DNA of 14,202 nt, taken from positions 1 to 14,202 of the forward strand of contig JBBAKL010000085.1 in assembly GCA_040403535.1 (NCBI GenBank), in the 5' to 3' direction. Below the pieces are notes generated by a model, which searched no databases, was not told the DNA's origin, and was given only the letters and a program-made list of their open reading frames with translations. The position numbers were made by a program, and so were the translations under genes. Of the stretch, positions 13,970 to 14,202 are shown piece by piece. Origin of the DNA: JAHEYG01 sp040403535. Its GTDB lineage: Bacteria; Bacteroidota; Bacteroidia; B-17B0; Aurantibacillaceae. Position 1 is the stretch's first letter. Each line of letters starts with the position of its first letter.

Positions 13970-14202
13970 ATGAGTAAATTGATTCTGGCAGGAGGAACGG
14001 GTTTTTTGGGTAATGTTTTAAGCAAGTACTTCCAAAATCAATTCGATGAAATTGTCATTTTAAGTCGTAGTCAGGCTAAAATGAAAGGTAAAGTGCGACG
14101 AATTACCTGGGACGGAAAAACGATAGGTAATTGGACAGAGGAATTAGAAGGTGCTGATGTCATCCTGAATCTTACTGGTAAAAATATTAATTGTAGGTAT
14201 AC
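13970..14202 (+). CDS. TIGR01777-family NAD(P)-dependent epimerase/dehydratase (3' truncated)
   Basis: The gene runs off the right edge; 77 codons and two bases are visible. The N-terminal nucleotide-binding motif is LAGGTGFLGNVL (residues 6-17), an extended-SDR Rossmann GxxGxxG pattern. The segments RRITWDGKTIGNW (43-55), ELEGADVILNLTGKNI (58-73) and NCRY at the edge match the TIGR01777/YfcH (SDR39U1-like) family, in which a NINCRYT-like motif follows the INLAG strand. The substrate of this family is not well established. It diverges from mtaB with a 107-bp gap that holds a short palindrome. The start is the first ATG in frame and fits the family N terminus. Confidence 0.88.
   Translation, partial: MSKLILAGGTGFLGNVLSKYFQNQFDEIVILSRSQAKMKGKVRRITWDGKTIGNWTEELEGADVILNLTGKNINCRY

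Overview
The window looks like a core-chromosome segment from a member of the Bacteroidota. The evidence is the DUF4290 gene next to murA, an Asp-type MurA, a patatin fused to an Omp85-like barrel, Cys-lipoproteins of the Bacteroidetes type, AT-rich intergenic regions with no clear Shine-Dalgarno sequences, and TAnnTTTG-like promoter elements. The order or family cannot be fixed from the sequence. I see no tRNA, rRNA, CRISPR array, transposase or integrase.

Layout from left to right. (1) The 3' part of a patatin-like phospholipase with POTRA-like and beta-barrel regions runs to 1732 and ends at a 17-bp perfect-stem bidirectional terminator (1733-1771). (2) On the minus strand lie sucD (succinyl-CoA ligase alpha subunit) and, upstream of it, a small unrecognised protein (2722-3162). 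(3) A divergent 130-bp region leads to a plus-strand cell-envelope operon: DUF4290 protein, murA, a TlpA-like thioredoxin lipoprotein, a thioredoxin-like/OmpA fusion protein, and a decayed tandem copy of that fusion (7061-8363). Gaps are 19 and 10 bp, then overlaps of 1 and 4 bp. (4) grpE and dnaJ form a chaperone pair closed by a second bidirectional terminator (10163-10190). (5) A minus-strand lipoprotein of unknown function diverges from ispE (isoprenoid precursor synthesis). (6) A 74-residue protein resembling a free type IX secretion C-terminal domain converges, with an 11-bp overlap, on mtaB (tRNA methylthiotransferase, minus strand). (7) The window ends inside a TIGR01777-family NAD(P)-dependent epimerase gene.

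Most genes are housekeeping. The part most worth a second look is 5260-8363. Three adjacent thioredoxin-fold reading frames go from redox-competent (WCAPC), to a copy that lost both cysteines and gained an OmpA peptidoglycan-binding domain, to a third copy of the same architecture broken by four in-frame stops and two frameshifts. It reads as a local tandem expansion with repurposing and decay. Also notable are the Cys-to-Asp change at the MurA catalytic loop, the stand-alone sorting-domain-like mini-protein, and an apparently leaderless mtaB promoter. I do not see a clear new defence or mobile system here.
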